From: Bacillota bacterium
GTDB lineage: Bacteria; Bacillota; Clostridia; Oscillospirales; Ruminococcaceae
Direction of reading: 5' to 3'
Length of the DNA: 14,823 bases
Assembly (NCBI GenBank): GCA_023443315.1
Contig: JAEZVA010000065.1
Coordinates: 1-14,823, forward strand
Below are positions 6,033 to 13,758 of this stretch, one piece after another. Positions within the stretch are counted from its first letter, which is position 1; each line of letters begins with the position of its first letter. The notes under the pieces were generated by a model. It had not been told where the DNA came from. It did not search any database and worked only from the letters and a program-made list of their open reading frames with translations. Position numbers and translations under genes: made by a program.

Positions 6033-7376
6033 CTACATGGTGAGCACACCGGTCTCGGTTTCGATTAAGAGAAGAATCTGCTCCTCTACGCCGGTCATGG
6101 CGTTGATATAAACGAGTACGTTCTGATCGTTATCGCTCTTGCAGCGTACCTCGTAGACATACACCTCATTTTGCCCGCCGGTGGGGATAAGGGCAAGCTG
6201 CGTCGAGCCTGGTGTAAGCTTTTTGCTGACAATCTTCATCGCCTGATCCTCCGATATAGCGGGGACGGGGAACTCGCGGTCTTCGCGGTGGTTGGTGATA
6301 AACCCGCGTGCCTCAAAGCTGACGATCTCGCCGTTATCCAGCGCAACGCCAACCTTTATCAGGTCGGGATAACACACAACGCCGTTTTGCTCATAGGCAA
6401 AGTTGAATACGCAGATGTCGCCTACCGTGTCGTAATAGCTCTGCACCATATTCTCAATACCCAGCATGCGAAGGTACTCGCCTGCCTTTTTGCCCGCATC
6501 CTGCACACTGAGCTTTGCCTCGCTCACACCACGCGGGTTGAGCATATAGCAGATGAGGTTACCCTTTTTGGTTACCGAGATGTTTGTGCTATTATAGGTG
6601 AAGCAGTAGGACGGCATCTTGCCTTCTTCGTCGGTGTCGTCTTTAATCTGAGATACGTTTGCACCAAGCGCGACGGCGGCCTTTTTGCGCGCGTCCTCGC
6701 GGGTAACCTCTTTGGCGTTTTTGGTCAGCAGCGGCTCGCGCTCCATGATATGGTCAGAGAACGGTCCGTCATAGATCAGTGTGGGGTAGCCCTCCATACC
6801 GTCTTCCATATCCTGAAACCCGTCGGTGATGGCGGGGGTATCCTCTACCGCATCCCCCTCCTGCTTAATGGCGGCAAATACCTCGCCAATATTCATGCCG
6901 CTCATATCCATGTCGTTGCGCATCTCATTGATTTTCTCTGCAACAGTTTTTGCGTAATCACACAGGCTTTGCAGGTTATTCTTTTCCTCGTCGGTGATGT
7001 CCTGAGAGGAGGAAAGCTTGCGGGTGAGGCTTTGTGCGTATTCACCCGCCTGAGAGATAAACTTATTGGTGCCATCCAGATTAAACGCCGATACGGGTAG
7101 CTGCGAAAGGCTTGCCTTTGCGGCGTCGCAGTCGCGTACCAGCTTGCTGGAAAGCTGCGTCAGCTGAGCGGGGGTGCCTGCATAAACGCTCTTGTTCAGC
7201 GTGGTGTTAATCTCGCTCACGTCGTCACTTAGGTCGGAAAGTGCGCGTTGGTAGGTGTATTCCAGATGGGTGCGGTAGTTGTTTGCCTGTGCATACCCTT
7301 TTATGATGAACCCGCCCATCAAAAGAAAAAGCGCCGTAAGAAAGCTAGCGGAACGAACCCGGGTGCGTGTTTTCAT
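6033..7376 (-). CDS. ypeB: Spore germination protein YpeB
   Basis: In spore formers YpeB is made in the forespore, sits at the inner spore membrane and protects the cortex-lytic enzyme SleB from degradation until germination. This 447-residue protein has the family's usual length and layout. A basic N-terminus (MKTRTRVRS) and one hydrophobic segment at about 10-27 form an uncleaved anchor. A helical, Asp/Ser-rich region (about 30-200, e.g. YQRALSDLSDDVSEINTTL) follows. The C-terminal half has PepSY-like repeats, recognisable from TREDARKKAA, SVQDAGKKAGEYL and SEDQAMKIVSKKL and their beta-strand partners. It lies alone on the minus strand between the iscR-like gene and iscS. No sleB is beside it, although sleB-ypeB is the usual pair. 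AAAGGA lies 11 bases before the ATG. I could not find a convincing sigma-G promoter in 7377-7500. Identification is good; PepSY boundaries are approximate. Confidence 0.85.
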   Translation of the reverse strand: MKTRTRVRSASFLTALFLLMGGFIIKGYAQANNYRTHLEYTYQRALSDLSDDVSEINTTLNKSVYAGTPAQLTQLSSKLVRDCDAAKASLSQLPVSAFNLDGTNKFISQAGEYAQSLTRKLSSSQDITDEEKNNLQSLCDYAKTVAEKINEMRNDMDMSGMNIGEVFAAIKQEGDAVEDTPAITDGFQDMEDGMEGYPTLIYDGPFSDHIMEREPLLTKNAKEVTREDARKKAAVALGANVSQIKDDTDEEGKMPSYCFTYNSTNISVTKKGNLICYMLNPRGVSEAKLSVQDAGKKAGEYLRMLGIENMVQSYYDTVGDICVFNFAYEQNGVVCYPDLIKVGVALDNGEIVSFEARGFITNHREDREFPVPAISEDQAMKIVSKKLTPGSTQLALIPTGGQNEVYVYEVRCKSDNDQNVLVYINAMTGVEEQILLLIETETGVLTM

Positions 7377-7502
7377 TGTAAAACAAATCCTTTCCTAATG
7401 ATTGTTTCAAATGGCGAAAACGGCATCACATCCGCAGTTCGCCGGATATGGAAGTATTTTTCCCTCGCAGGTACGAAATATGTGGAAGGCTGTGAAATTT
7501 GT

Positions 7503-7531
7503 TTGTAATGACAGCGGGGATAAGGTATAAT
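7503..7531 (+). promoter_or_regulatory. Promoter for iscS-thiI
   Basis: TTGTAA at 7503-7508 and a perfect TATAAT at 7526-7531 are 17 bases apart. The start near 7538 implies a leader of about 190 bases before iscS. The 353-base gap between ypeB and iscS holds only this promoter, the leader with its hairpin, and the ypeB upstream region, in which I see no gene. Confidence 0.75.
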
Positions 7532-7658
7532 CATTGTATATGTGTTATGGTGTAAAAATGGCGTTAATCATAGGGCTTTTTCACCAAACAATTTGCTTTA
7601 TATTGCTATACGCAGCGGCGCAAGTCTGTGCTTTTGCAGATGAAATAGGCTGTCGTCT

Positions 7659-7690
7659 TTCCCGCGCCGCGATAAAGCTGCGGCAGGGAA
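7659..7690 (+). promoter_or_regulatory. Hairpin in the iscS leader
   Basis: TTCCC-GC-GCCGC pairs with GCGGC-A-GGGAA, two 5-bp stems around a small internal loop, with apical loop GATAAAGCT. It ends 27 bases before the ribosome site. No T-box, S-box or other known riboswitch core was recognised. It may be a regulatory fold or simple leader structure. Confidence 0.35.
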
Positions 7691-7729
7691 TCGGTGCCCC
7701 GCCTTACAGGGCTTTTAGGAGAGACTGCA

Positions 7730-8869
7730 ATGGAAATCTATCTTGACAATAGTGCCACCACCGCCGTTTCGCAGGAGGTCGCACAGGTCGTATACGACGT
7801 AATGACAACCAAATACGGCAACCCCTCCTCGTTGCACGGCAAGGGGCTAGAGGCGGAGCTTTTGATAAAAGCGGCGCGTGAGCAGGTTGCAAAGGCGCTG
7901 ATGGCACCTGCCGACGCGGTGTATTTTACCTCCGGCGGAACCGAGAGCAACAACCTTGCCATCTTTTCCGCTGCAGCAAAGGCGATGCGCGGCGGGGCGA
8001 AGCCGCGGATTGTTTCCACCGCGTTCGAGCACCCGTCGGTGCTAGAGCCGCTGCGCAGGTTGGAGGAGCAGGGCGCGGAGCTTATTCTATTGTGCCCGGA
8101 CAAGCAGGGGCGTATCCCTGCACGGGCGTTTGCAGAGCAGGTGGATGAAAACACGGCGCTTGTTAGCGCAATGGCGGTAAACAACGAGTTCGGTTCGGTG
8201 CTCGATGTCATGGAGATTGCAAAGGCGGTCAAACGCAAAAACCCTGAGGTAATCGTTCACTGCGACGCGGTGCAGGCTTTTTGCAAGCTGCCACTGCGTT
8301 TTGGCAGCAGCTATATTGACCTTGTTTCGGTCAGCGGTCACAAGCTGCACGCCCCTAAGGGGGTAGGTGCTTTATACATCAACAAACGCTTAAAGCTTGC
8401 GCCGCGTGTTTTCGGTGGCGCGCAGGAGAATGGGTTGCGCGCGGGCACCGAACCGGTCGCGTTGATAGCCGGCTTTGGCGAGGCGGCAAAGCTGGCCATG
8501 GGCGACTACAACGAAACCACCCGCCATGTACAAGCACTCGCGGTAAGGCTGCGCGAAGGCGTTAAGACACTGCCGGAGGTTGTAATCAACTCCCCCGAAC
8601 AAGCACTGCCCTACATCCTGAATATATCGGTGCCCGGCGTACCGTCCGAGGTGATGATGCGGTATCTGGAGGAGCATAGCATCTATGTTTCGAGCGGGTC
8701 TGCGTGTGGACGCGGCAAAAAAAGCTACGCCCTGCGTTCGGCAGAGCTTGCGCCCGATATTGTGGCAAGTGCTCTGCGCATCAGCCTAAGCCGCTACAGT
8801 ACGGCCGAGGAGATTGATGTGTTTATAGCCGCGCTCTCTGACGGCATTCGCGCCCTTAAGCGGGGATAG
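7730..8869 (+). CDS. iscS: Cysteine desulfurase (IscS/NifS family)
   Basis: This is a PLP enzyme that takes sulfur from L-cysteine, leaving alanine and an enzyme persulfide used for iron-sulfur clusters, thiolated tRNA and thiamine. Visible motifs are YLDNSATT at residues 4-11, GNPSSLHGKG at 30-39, the PLP-phosphate loop TSGGTESNN at 67-75, NNEFGS at 151-156, HCDAVQ at 177-182, the Schiff-base lysine K205 in SGHK, and the persulfide cysteine C326 in SSGSACGRG. The family's alternative tail here is GRGKKS rather than the common TSxxxE. ATG 7730, with AGGAGA seven bases upstream, gives the normal MEIYLDNSATT start and 379 residues; the frame is open to 7694 but without a ribosome site. thiI follows after 37 bases, so the desulfurase probably feeds ThiI. 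No iscU scaffold is in the window. Assignment is firm; the iscS versus nifS name is a convention. Confidence 0.93.
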   Translation: MEIYLDNSATTAVSQEVAQVVYDVMTTKYGNPSSLHGKGLEAELLIKAAREQVAKALMAPADAVYFTSGGTESNNLAIFSAAAKAMRGGAKPRIVSTAFEHPSVLEPLRRLEEQGAELILLCPDKQGRIPARAFAEQVDENTALVSAMAVNNEFGSVLDVMEIAKAVKRKNPEVIVHCDAVQAFCKLPLRFGSSYIDLVSVSGHKLHAPKGVGALYINKRLKLAPRVFGGAQENGLRAGTEPVALIAGFGEAAKLAMGDYNETTRHVQALAVRLREGVKTLPEVVINSPEQALPYILNISVPGVPSEVMMRYLEEHSIYVSSGSACGRGKKSYALRSAELAPDIVASALRISLSRYSTAEEIDVFIAALSDGIRALKRG

Positions 8870-8906
8870 TATTCGCAAATTAACTAGTGAAGTAGGTTAT
8901 TGATAG

Positions 8907-10085
8907 ATGAACGAGGTTATACTGCTCAAGTTCGGTGAGATTATCCTAAAGGGGCTCAACCGAGGCAGCTTTGAAACGATTCTGCTTAAGAATATCAGGC
9001 GCCGCCTGGCAGGTCTGGGCGAGATTGAGCTTTGGAAGGCGCAGTCCACCGTGTATGTGCGCCTACGTGATGAGTTTGCAGATATCGACGAGGCGGAAAA
9101 AAGACTTTGCACAGTATTCGGTATCGCCGCGTTGTGCCGTGCAGGGGTAACAGAAAAGGATATTACACAGATTAAGGAAGATTGTGTCGAATACTTTGCA
9201 GAAAAACTGGCCGCTGCGCGCACCTTTAAGGTAGAGGCAAAGCGGTCGGATAAAACGTTTGCGCTGATCTCCCCTCAAATCTGTGCTCAGGTGGGGGAGC
9301 GGCTGCTGGAGGCTTACCCCCATCTTCGCGTGGATGTGAACAACCCCGACATCATTGTCACCGTTGAGGTGCGCGAGACCGCCGCTTATATTCACGGCAA
9401 CCGTCTGCCCGGTGCGGGCGGCATCCCTGTGGGGACAAGCGGGCGCGCCGCGCTGTTAATCTCGGGCGGAATAGACAGCCCCGTGGCGGGCTATATGATG
9501 AGCAAACGGGGATTGAGCCTGACCGCCATCCACTTTGCAAGCCCCCCGTATACGGGTGAGCGTGCCCGTTTAAAGGTGGAGACGCTGCTGCAAAAGATAG
9601 CGTCGTACTGCGGCAGGATTAACTTTATGGTGGTGCCCTTTACCGAGCTGCAGGAGACCATCCGCAGAGAGTGCCCCGAGGATCTGTTTACGATTATCAT
9701 GCGTCGGTTTATGATGCGTGTCAGCGAGCGCATTGCGACCGACCAAGGCTGCGGCGCACTGATAACAGGCGAAAGCCTGGGGCAGGTGGCAAGCCAGACC
9801 ATCGCCGCCATTGCGTGTACCGACAGCGCAACTACCCTGCCGGTGTTTCGTCCGCTGATTGGCATGGACAAGGAGGAGATTACAAGAATCTCCCGTAAAA
9901 TAGACACGTTTGAGACATCCATTCTTCCCTATGAGGATTGCTGTACCGTGTTTACCCCGCGCCATCCCCGCACCCGCCCACGAATGGATAGTGTGATAAA
10001 GGCGGAAGAGGCGTCAAATGTGGATTGGGAAGCACTGATTGACCGCGCCGTAACGGGCGTGGAATGCAAGAATATAGACGCATAG
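8907..10085 (+). CDS. thiI: tRNA 4-thiouridine synthetase ThiI
   Basis: ThiI adenylates uridine 8 of tRNA and inserts sulfur to give 4-thiouridine, and in many bacteria it also passes sulfur to ThiS for the thiamine thiazole. An N-terminal ferredoxin-like region and THUMP RNA-binding domain span about residues 1-165. The PP-loop ATP site SGGIDSP lies at 186-192, followed by AGYMMSKRG. ITGESLGQVASQT and LPYEDCCTVFTPRHP near the end are also characteristic. At 392 residues it ends after the pyrophosphatase-like domain and lacks the rhodanese domain of the E. coli protein, as usual for Firmicutes, where the partner cysteine desulfurase delivers sulfur directly. That partner, iscS, is immediately upstream on the same strand. 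The ribosome site is weak (GTAGG about 10 bases before the ATG), so translation may depend partly on iscS. No strong terminator follows. Assignment is firm. Confidence 0.95.
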   Translation: MNEVILLKFGEIILKGLNRGSFETILLKNIRRRLAGLGEIELWKAQSTVYVRLRDEFADIDEAEKRLCTVFGIAALCRAGVTEKDITQIKEDCVEYFAEKLAAARTFKVEAKRSDKTFALISPQICAQVGERLLEAYPHLRVDVNNPDIIVTVEVRETAAYIHGNRLPGAGGIPVGTSGRAALLISGGIDSPVAGYMMSKRGLSLTAIHFASPPYTGERARLKVETLLQKIASYCGRINFMVVPFTELQETIRRECPEDLFTIIMRRFMMRVSERIATDQGCGALITGESLGQVASQTIAAIACTDSATTLPVFRPLIGMDKEEITRISRKIDTFETSILPYEDCCTVFTPRHPRTRPRMDSVIKAEEASNVDWEALIDRAVTGVECKNIDA

Positions 10086-10244
10086 TATGCAAGGCTTAAC
10101 CACTTTGGGGTTTTGTCTACACCAAACGGCATGGAACAGTCAATTAGAATCGGGCTTATGCCTATCTTTGCAAGAAGCTTTGTGTACAGTTCCTGCGAAG
10201 ACTGGTATTAACCCCTGGTTGACTTGATAAAAGGAGGAGCGAGT

Positions 10245-13200
10245 GTGAAAGCAAGGATATTACGAATCGGTTCCGTTGCACCCGACGACATCAGAGCCAT
10301 TCGGTTGCTGGAAAACGAGCTGCGGGCGTTCTCTATCCATACAAGCACCGCCGCGGTATCGCTTACCGATTCGGACGCTTTTTTGGACGCAGTTGGCGAC
10401 GGGATAGACAACTGCGATATTTTAATCATTGTGGGTGGGCTAAACGACCTTTCGCGTCCGCTTGCCAAAGAACTATTGTGCGATGCCCTTGATATTGCGC
10501 TGCTGCCCCACAACCCCAGTGTAGCTCGCCTGCGCGAGGTGTTTGAGCAGACGGGCAGACACTTTGTGGAGGAGGACATCCGCCTCGCGCTCGTGCCCGA
10601 GGGGGCGAGGGTGTTCCCAAACACCGTGGGGTTTGTGTCGGGGTTCTCGATGGAATCGCAGGGACAGGCAATTATTATGCTACCCGAAGACGCGAAGGAA
10701 TGTACCGCAATGTTCACCCAGTCGGTGTGTGCGTATATCCGCAGCGGCACGGGGGGCGAATATGCATTTCGCACCCTACGCCTTGTCGGCATTGATTACG
10801 ACGCAGCGCAGGGGCTGCTTGATGAGGTCGAGCTTCCGTCGCCCGTTTCCGCTACCCTGATTGATGAGGACGGAGAGCTTGTAATACGGCTGTTCTCAGT
10901 TGCGCCGGGGCGTTCGCAAGCACTTGCGCAGGCGGATTCGGCCGCAAAGACCATTTTTGCAAGCGGTATTTCCGCGTATATCTATGGCGGAGACAACGAG
11001 TCGCTTGCGGGTGTTGTCGTCAACAAATTAAACCTTGCCAAAAAGAAGATTGCCACCGCAGAGTCGTGCACCGGCGGTCTGCTCAGCGAGCGGATTACCG
11101 AGGTTGCAGGTTCCTCCGCAGTGTTTGAATTTGGTGTATCGGCGTATGCAGACAAGATAAAACGGGACAAGCTGGGCGTATCACACAAGTTGATTGAGCG
11201 GTATACCTCCATCAGCGAGGAGGTTGCCATCGCCATGGCGGCAGGGGTGCTTACTCAGGCGCGCGCCGACATCGGCATCGGCATCACCGGTCTTGCGGGA
11301 CCTTCTTCCGACGAGAGCCAAAAGCCGGTAGGGCTTGTGTTTGTCGCGCTGTGTGACAGCAACCGCGTATGGGTAAAGCGACTGATGTTTGACCCCGCAA
11401 AGCACAACCGTGACGCCATCCGCACCAAAACGGTGCTCACAGCCTTGGATATGGCGAAACAGTATCTGGATTCTTCTGCGGCAAGCAAGGCGGCGATGGT
11501 GCCCTTTTCTGTTCGCAGCAGTAAGAGCTACGAAAAGGCGGCGGCAATGGCTCGCGAGGGATATGACGAGACCTTGCAGGAGCAACCGACAAATCAACAC
11601 TCCCCGCTTCTGCCCCCCGATATTGCAGAAGAAAAGTTGCCAAAGAAAAAGAGCGCAGGGCGGCGTTTTGTGGAATACATGTTCCCCGTTAAGGGGGACA
11701 GCGGTTCTCGCGTATTCTTAAAACTGCTGGCATTATTGCTGTTGCTTGTCTTTTTGGCAAGCGCAGGATATATTGCATACTATTTCGGCTCATCTTACTT
11801 CAACCAAAAGCAGGTTGACGAGCTCAATGGGCTTTACGGCGAGGGCGAAATGCCCGAGGGGTATCCGTCGGACTACATACCCTACTTCTCCTCGCTTTAC
11901 GCAATAAACCCCGACGTCAAGGCGTATATGGAGATTGAAGGCACACAGGTGAAATACCCGGTTGTGCAGGCGGCGGATAACGACTTTTACCTACGCCGTA
12001 ACTTTACTCGTGAGAGCAACCGCCACGGCATCCCGTTTGTGGATTTTCGCGTGGACGTAAAAGATAGTGCGAACATCGTGGTCTACGGGCACAATATGAA
12101 GGACGGGCAGATGTTCGGCGAGCTGCTTAACTACAGCAACCTGGATTATTACAAGCAGCACCCGACCCTTCGTTTTGATACGGTGTACCAAACAGGCATG
12201 TATAAGGTGGTCGGAGCATTTATTACCAACGTCAATCCCGCGCATGGTGAGATATTTGACTACACCTCCTTTATTAATCCCCAGACTGAAGACGAGGTAG
12301 AGAGCTTTATTAACCAGGTCAAGGCGCGTTCGATTATCGACACCGGTGTGGATGTGAGCGTGGACGACCACTTTGTTACCCTTTCTACCTGTACCTACGA
12401 GTTTGACGACGCACGGTTTGTCGTGATCGCACGCAGGGTGCGTGAGGGCGAGAGCGATGTCGTAGAGGTGCTTAGCGCAAAGCGTAATGCACAACCCCTT
12501 TACCCGGACATTTGGTATGAGCTGTACGGCGGAGACAAGCCGGAGCTTATCGACAACAGCAGCGCGGGCGCTGAAAACGGCGAAACCCCGCCGCCGCTTA
12601 TCGCCGAGCCGGATGATGCCATTAGCAGTGACACAAGCTCGGTGGATGCAAGCAGCGTAACCGAACAGTCCTCTTCATCTCGTGAGGAGAGCTCATCGAA
12701 AAGCTCTAGCTCTTCCAAGGCGGCGTCCTCCTCTCAGGCAGCTTCTTCACAGGCTTCTTCCAGTGCGCAATCATCCAAATTGCCGGATGAGAGCAGCTCT
12801 GCTGCATCCTCTGGTGCTACTTCTTCGGGGGACGCATCATCAGCAGCGTCATCCTCTAAGGCATCGTCCGCGGCGGCTTCTTCGTCTAAGGCATCTTCCA
12901 CTAAGGCAAGTAGCAGCTCTTCGCAGCCCAGCAGCTCGGTCAGCTCAGACGTGCTCGGGATTGGTACCGGCGAGAAGCTGACGGTGTATGCAGGCGGCAG
13001 CGTGGTGACCGACGACGCGTACACCATCCTGTGCAAGGTGGTGGCAAACGAGTTAAACGACACCATTCACACCGAGGCGCTCAAGGCGCAAGCGGTTGCG
13101 GCGCACAGCTTTATTGTAAACAGCATGAACAGCGGAAGCACCCCATCGGTGGGCTTTCGAACCCCCTCCACCAAGATTAAGAACGCGGTTGCGGAGGTTT

Positions 13201-13739
13201 TGGATCAGCTTGTATATGTAAACAACCGTGTGGCGTATACCCCCTATTTTGCCATCGCGGCGGACTACACCAACTCATCCAGAGACGTTTGGGGCGGCTC
13301 GTATTCCCACTTAGTCAGCGTGCCGAGTGAGTATGACTACAAGGCAACGGGGTATAAGCGCACCGTAACACTCAGCGAATCGGTTGTAAGAAGCAAAGTG
13401 TCTAGCTATTTTGGTAGGGAGCCCGAGGGCGACCCGTCCGACTGGTTTACGGTCGAAAGCTATACCAGCGGTGACTACAACGACAAGATGAGCATCGGCG
13501 GCATCTCCACCACAGCAAGGGTAATCCGCGAAAAGGTGCTGGTAAACAGCGGTGCGTTTAGCCTGCGCTCAACAAAGTTTGACGTGGAATACAACGGCAC
13601 AGACTTTACCTTCACCACCTACGGCTATGGTCATGGTGTGGGTATGAGCCAGATGGGCGCGCATGGCTACGCTACATACGCCGGATGGGATTACAAGCAG
13701 ATACTCGAGCACTACTATACGGGGGCAACCGTAAAATAA
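10245..13739 (+). CDS. CinA / class B sortase / SpoIID-LytB fusion protein
   Basis: One uninterrupted frame of 1,164 codons. Numbering is from GTG 10245, which has AAGGAGG seven bases upstream; the open frame reaches TTG 10224, but that precedes the ribosome site. Residues 1-165 resemble the CinA N-terminal (MoCF/COG1058) domain, but its usual GGLGPTxDD motif is degraded to GGLNDLSRP. Residues 257-412 are a CinA C-terminal NMN amidase domain with TAESCTGG (S274), Y301, K306, and TGLAGP. A basic stretch (KKKSAGRR) and one membrane helix (490-515) follow. A class B sortase (about 550-735) has H616 in YGHNM, C716 in TLSTC and R724. A Ser/Ala stalk (about 790-902) leads to a SpoIID/LytB domain (about 910-1164) with VVANEL (E936) and YGYGHGVGMSQMGAHG. 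The predicted topology is CinA inside and sortase plus peptidoglycan enzyme outside. A sequencing-caused merger is possible but unsupported. Individual domain calls are firm; the combined function is unknown. Confidence 0.88.
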   Translation: MKARILRIGSVAPDDIRAIRLLENELRAFSIHTSTAAVSLTDSDAFLDAVGDGIDNCDILIIVGGLNDLSRPLAKELLCDALDIALLPHNPSVARLREVFEQTGRHFVEEDIRLALVPEGARVFPNTVGFVSGFSMESQGQAIIMLPEDAKECTAMFTQSVCAYIRSGTGGEYAFRTLRLVGIDYDAAQGLLDEVELPSPVSATLIDEDGELVIRLFSVAPGRSQALAQADSAAKTIFASGISAYIYGGDNESLAGVVVNKLNLAKKKIATAESCTGGLLSERITEVAGSSAVFEFGVSAYADKIKRDKLGVSHKLIERYTSISEEVAIAMAAGVLTQARADIGIGITGLAGPSSDESQKPVGLVFVALCDSNRVWVKRLMFDPAKHNRDAIRTKTVLTALDMAKQYLDSSAASKAAMVPFSVRSSKSYEKAAAMAREGYDETLQEQPTNQHSPLLPPDIAEEKLPKKKSAGRRFVEYMFPVKGDSGSRVFLKLLALLLLLVFLASAGYIAYYFGSSYFNQKQVDELNGLYGEGEMPEGYPSDYIPYFSSLYAINPDVKAYMEIEGTQVKYPVVQAADNDFYLRRNFTRESNRHGIPFVDFRVDVKDSANIVVYGHNMKDGQMFGELLNYSNLDYYKQHPTLRFDTVYQTGMYKVVGAFITNVNPAHGEIFDYTSFINPQTEDEVESFINQVKARSIIDTGVDVSVDDHFVTLSTCTYEFDDARFVVIARRVREGESDVVEVLSAKRNAQPLYPDIWYELYGGDKPELIDNSSAGAENGETPPPLIAEPDDAISSDTSSVDASSVTEQSSSSREESSSKSSSSSKAASSSQAASSQASSSAQSSKLPDESSSAASSGATSSGDASSAASSSKASSAAASSSKASSTKASSSSSQPSSSVSSDVLGIGTGEKLTVYAGGSVVTDDAYTILCKVVANELNDTIHTEALKAQAVAAHSFIVNSMNSGSTPSVGFRTPSTKIKNAVAEVLDQLVYVNNRVAYTPYFAIAADYTNSSRDVWGGSYSHLVSVPSEYDYKATGYKRTVTLSESVVRSKVSSYFGREPEGDPSDWFTVESYTSGDYNDKMSIGGISTTARVIREKVLVNSGAFSLRSTKFDVEYNGTDFTFTTYGYGHGVGMSQMGAHGYATYAGWDYKQILEHYYTGATVK
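12612..12950 (+). repeat. Ser/Ala low-complexity stalk inside the fusion gene
   Basis: About 113 codons here are dominated by Ser and Ala with scattered Lys, Thr and Gln (runs such as SSSKAS and SSSQAAS). All kinds of serine codon are mixed (TCT, TCC, TCA, TCG, AGC, AGT), so selection acts on the protein composition rather than on an exact DNA repeat. It separates the sortase from the SpoIID domain and probably spans part of the cell wall. Its length may vary between strains. Confidence 0.8.
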
Positions 13740-13758
13740 ACATAAGAGCAGGGATTAC

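Noticed and set aside
6171..7100. A 309-codon plus-strand open frame lying opposite ypeB
   Set aside because: It is entirely antisense to a recognisable gene, its translation shows no family motif, and it has no ribosome site. It is a composition shadow of ypeB.
7377..7500. A sigma-G promoter for ypeB
   Set aside because: I looked for a CATnnTA-type -10 with GnATR upstream on the minus strand. Partial matches such as CATTTGA had wrong spacing, so nothing is claimed.
7534..7746. A 70-codon frame in the iscS leader
   Set aside because: It overlaps the iscS start in another frame, has no ribosome site, and begins before or at the predicted transcription start.
10086..10244. A terminator or promoter between thiI and the fusion gene
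   Set aside because: AACC/GGTT followed by TTTTG (about 10098-10115) is only a 4-bp stem, and TAGAAT at 10145 has no fitting -35 box. The 159 bases hold nothing I can support beyond the ribosome site.
12276..12290. NPQT within the sortase domain, resembling the NPQTN signal of class B sortase substrates
   Set aside because: It is internal to the folded catalytic domain and is not followed by a hydrophobic segment and charged tail, so it is not a sorting signal.
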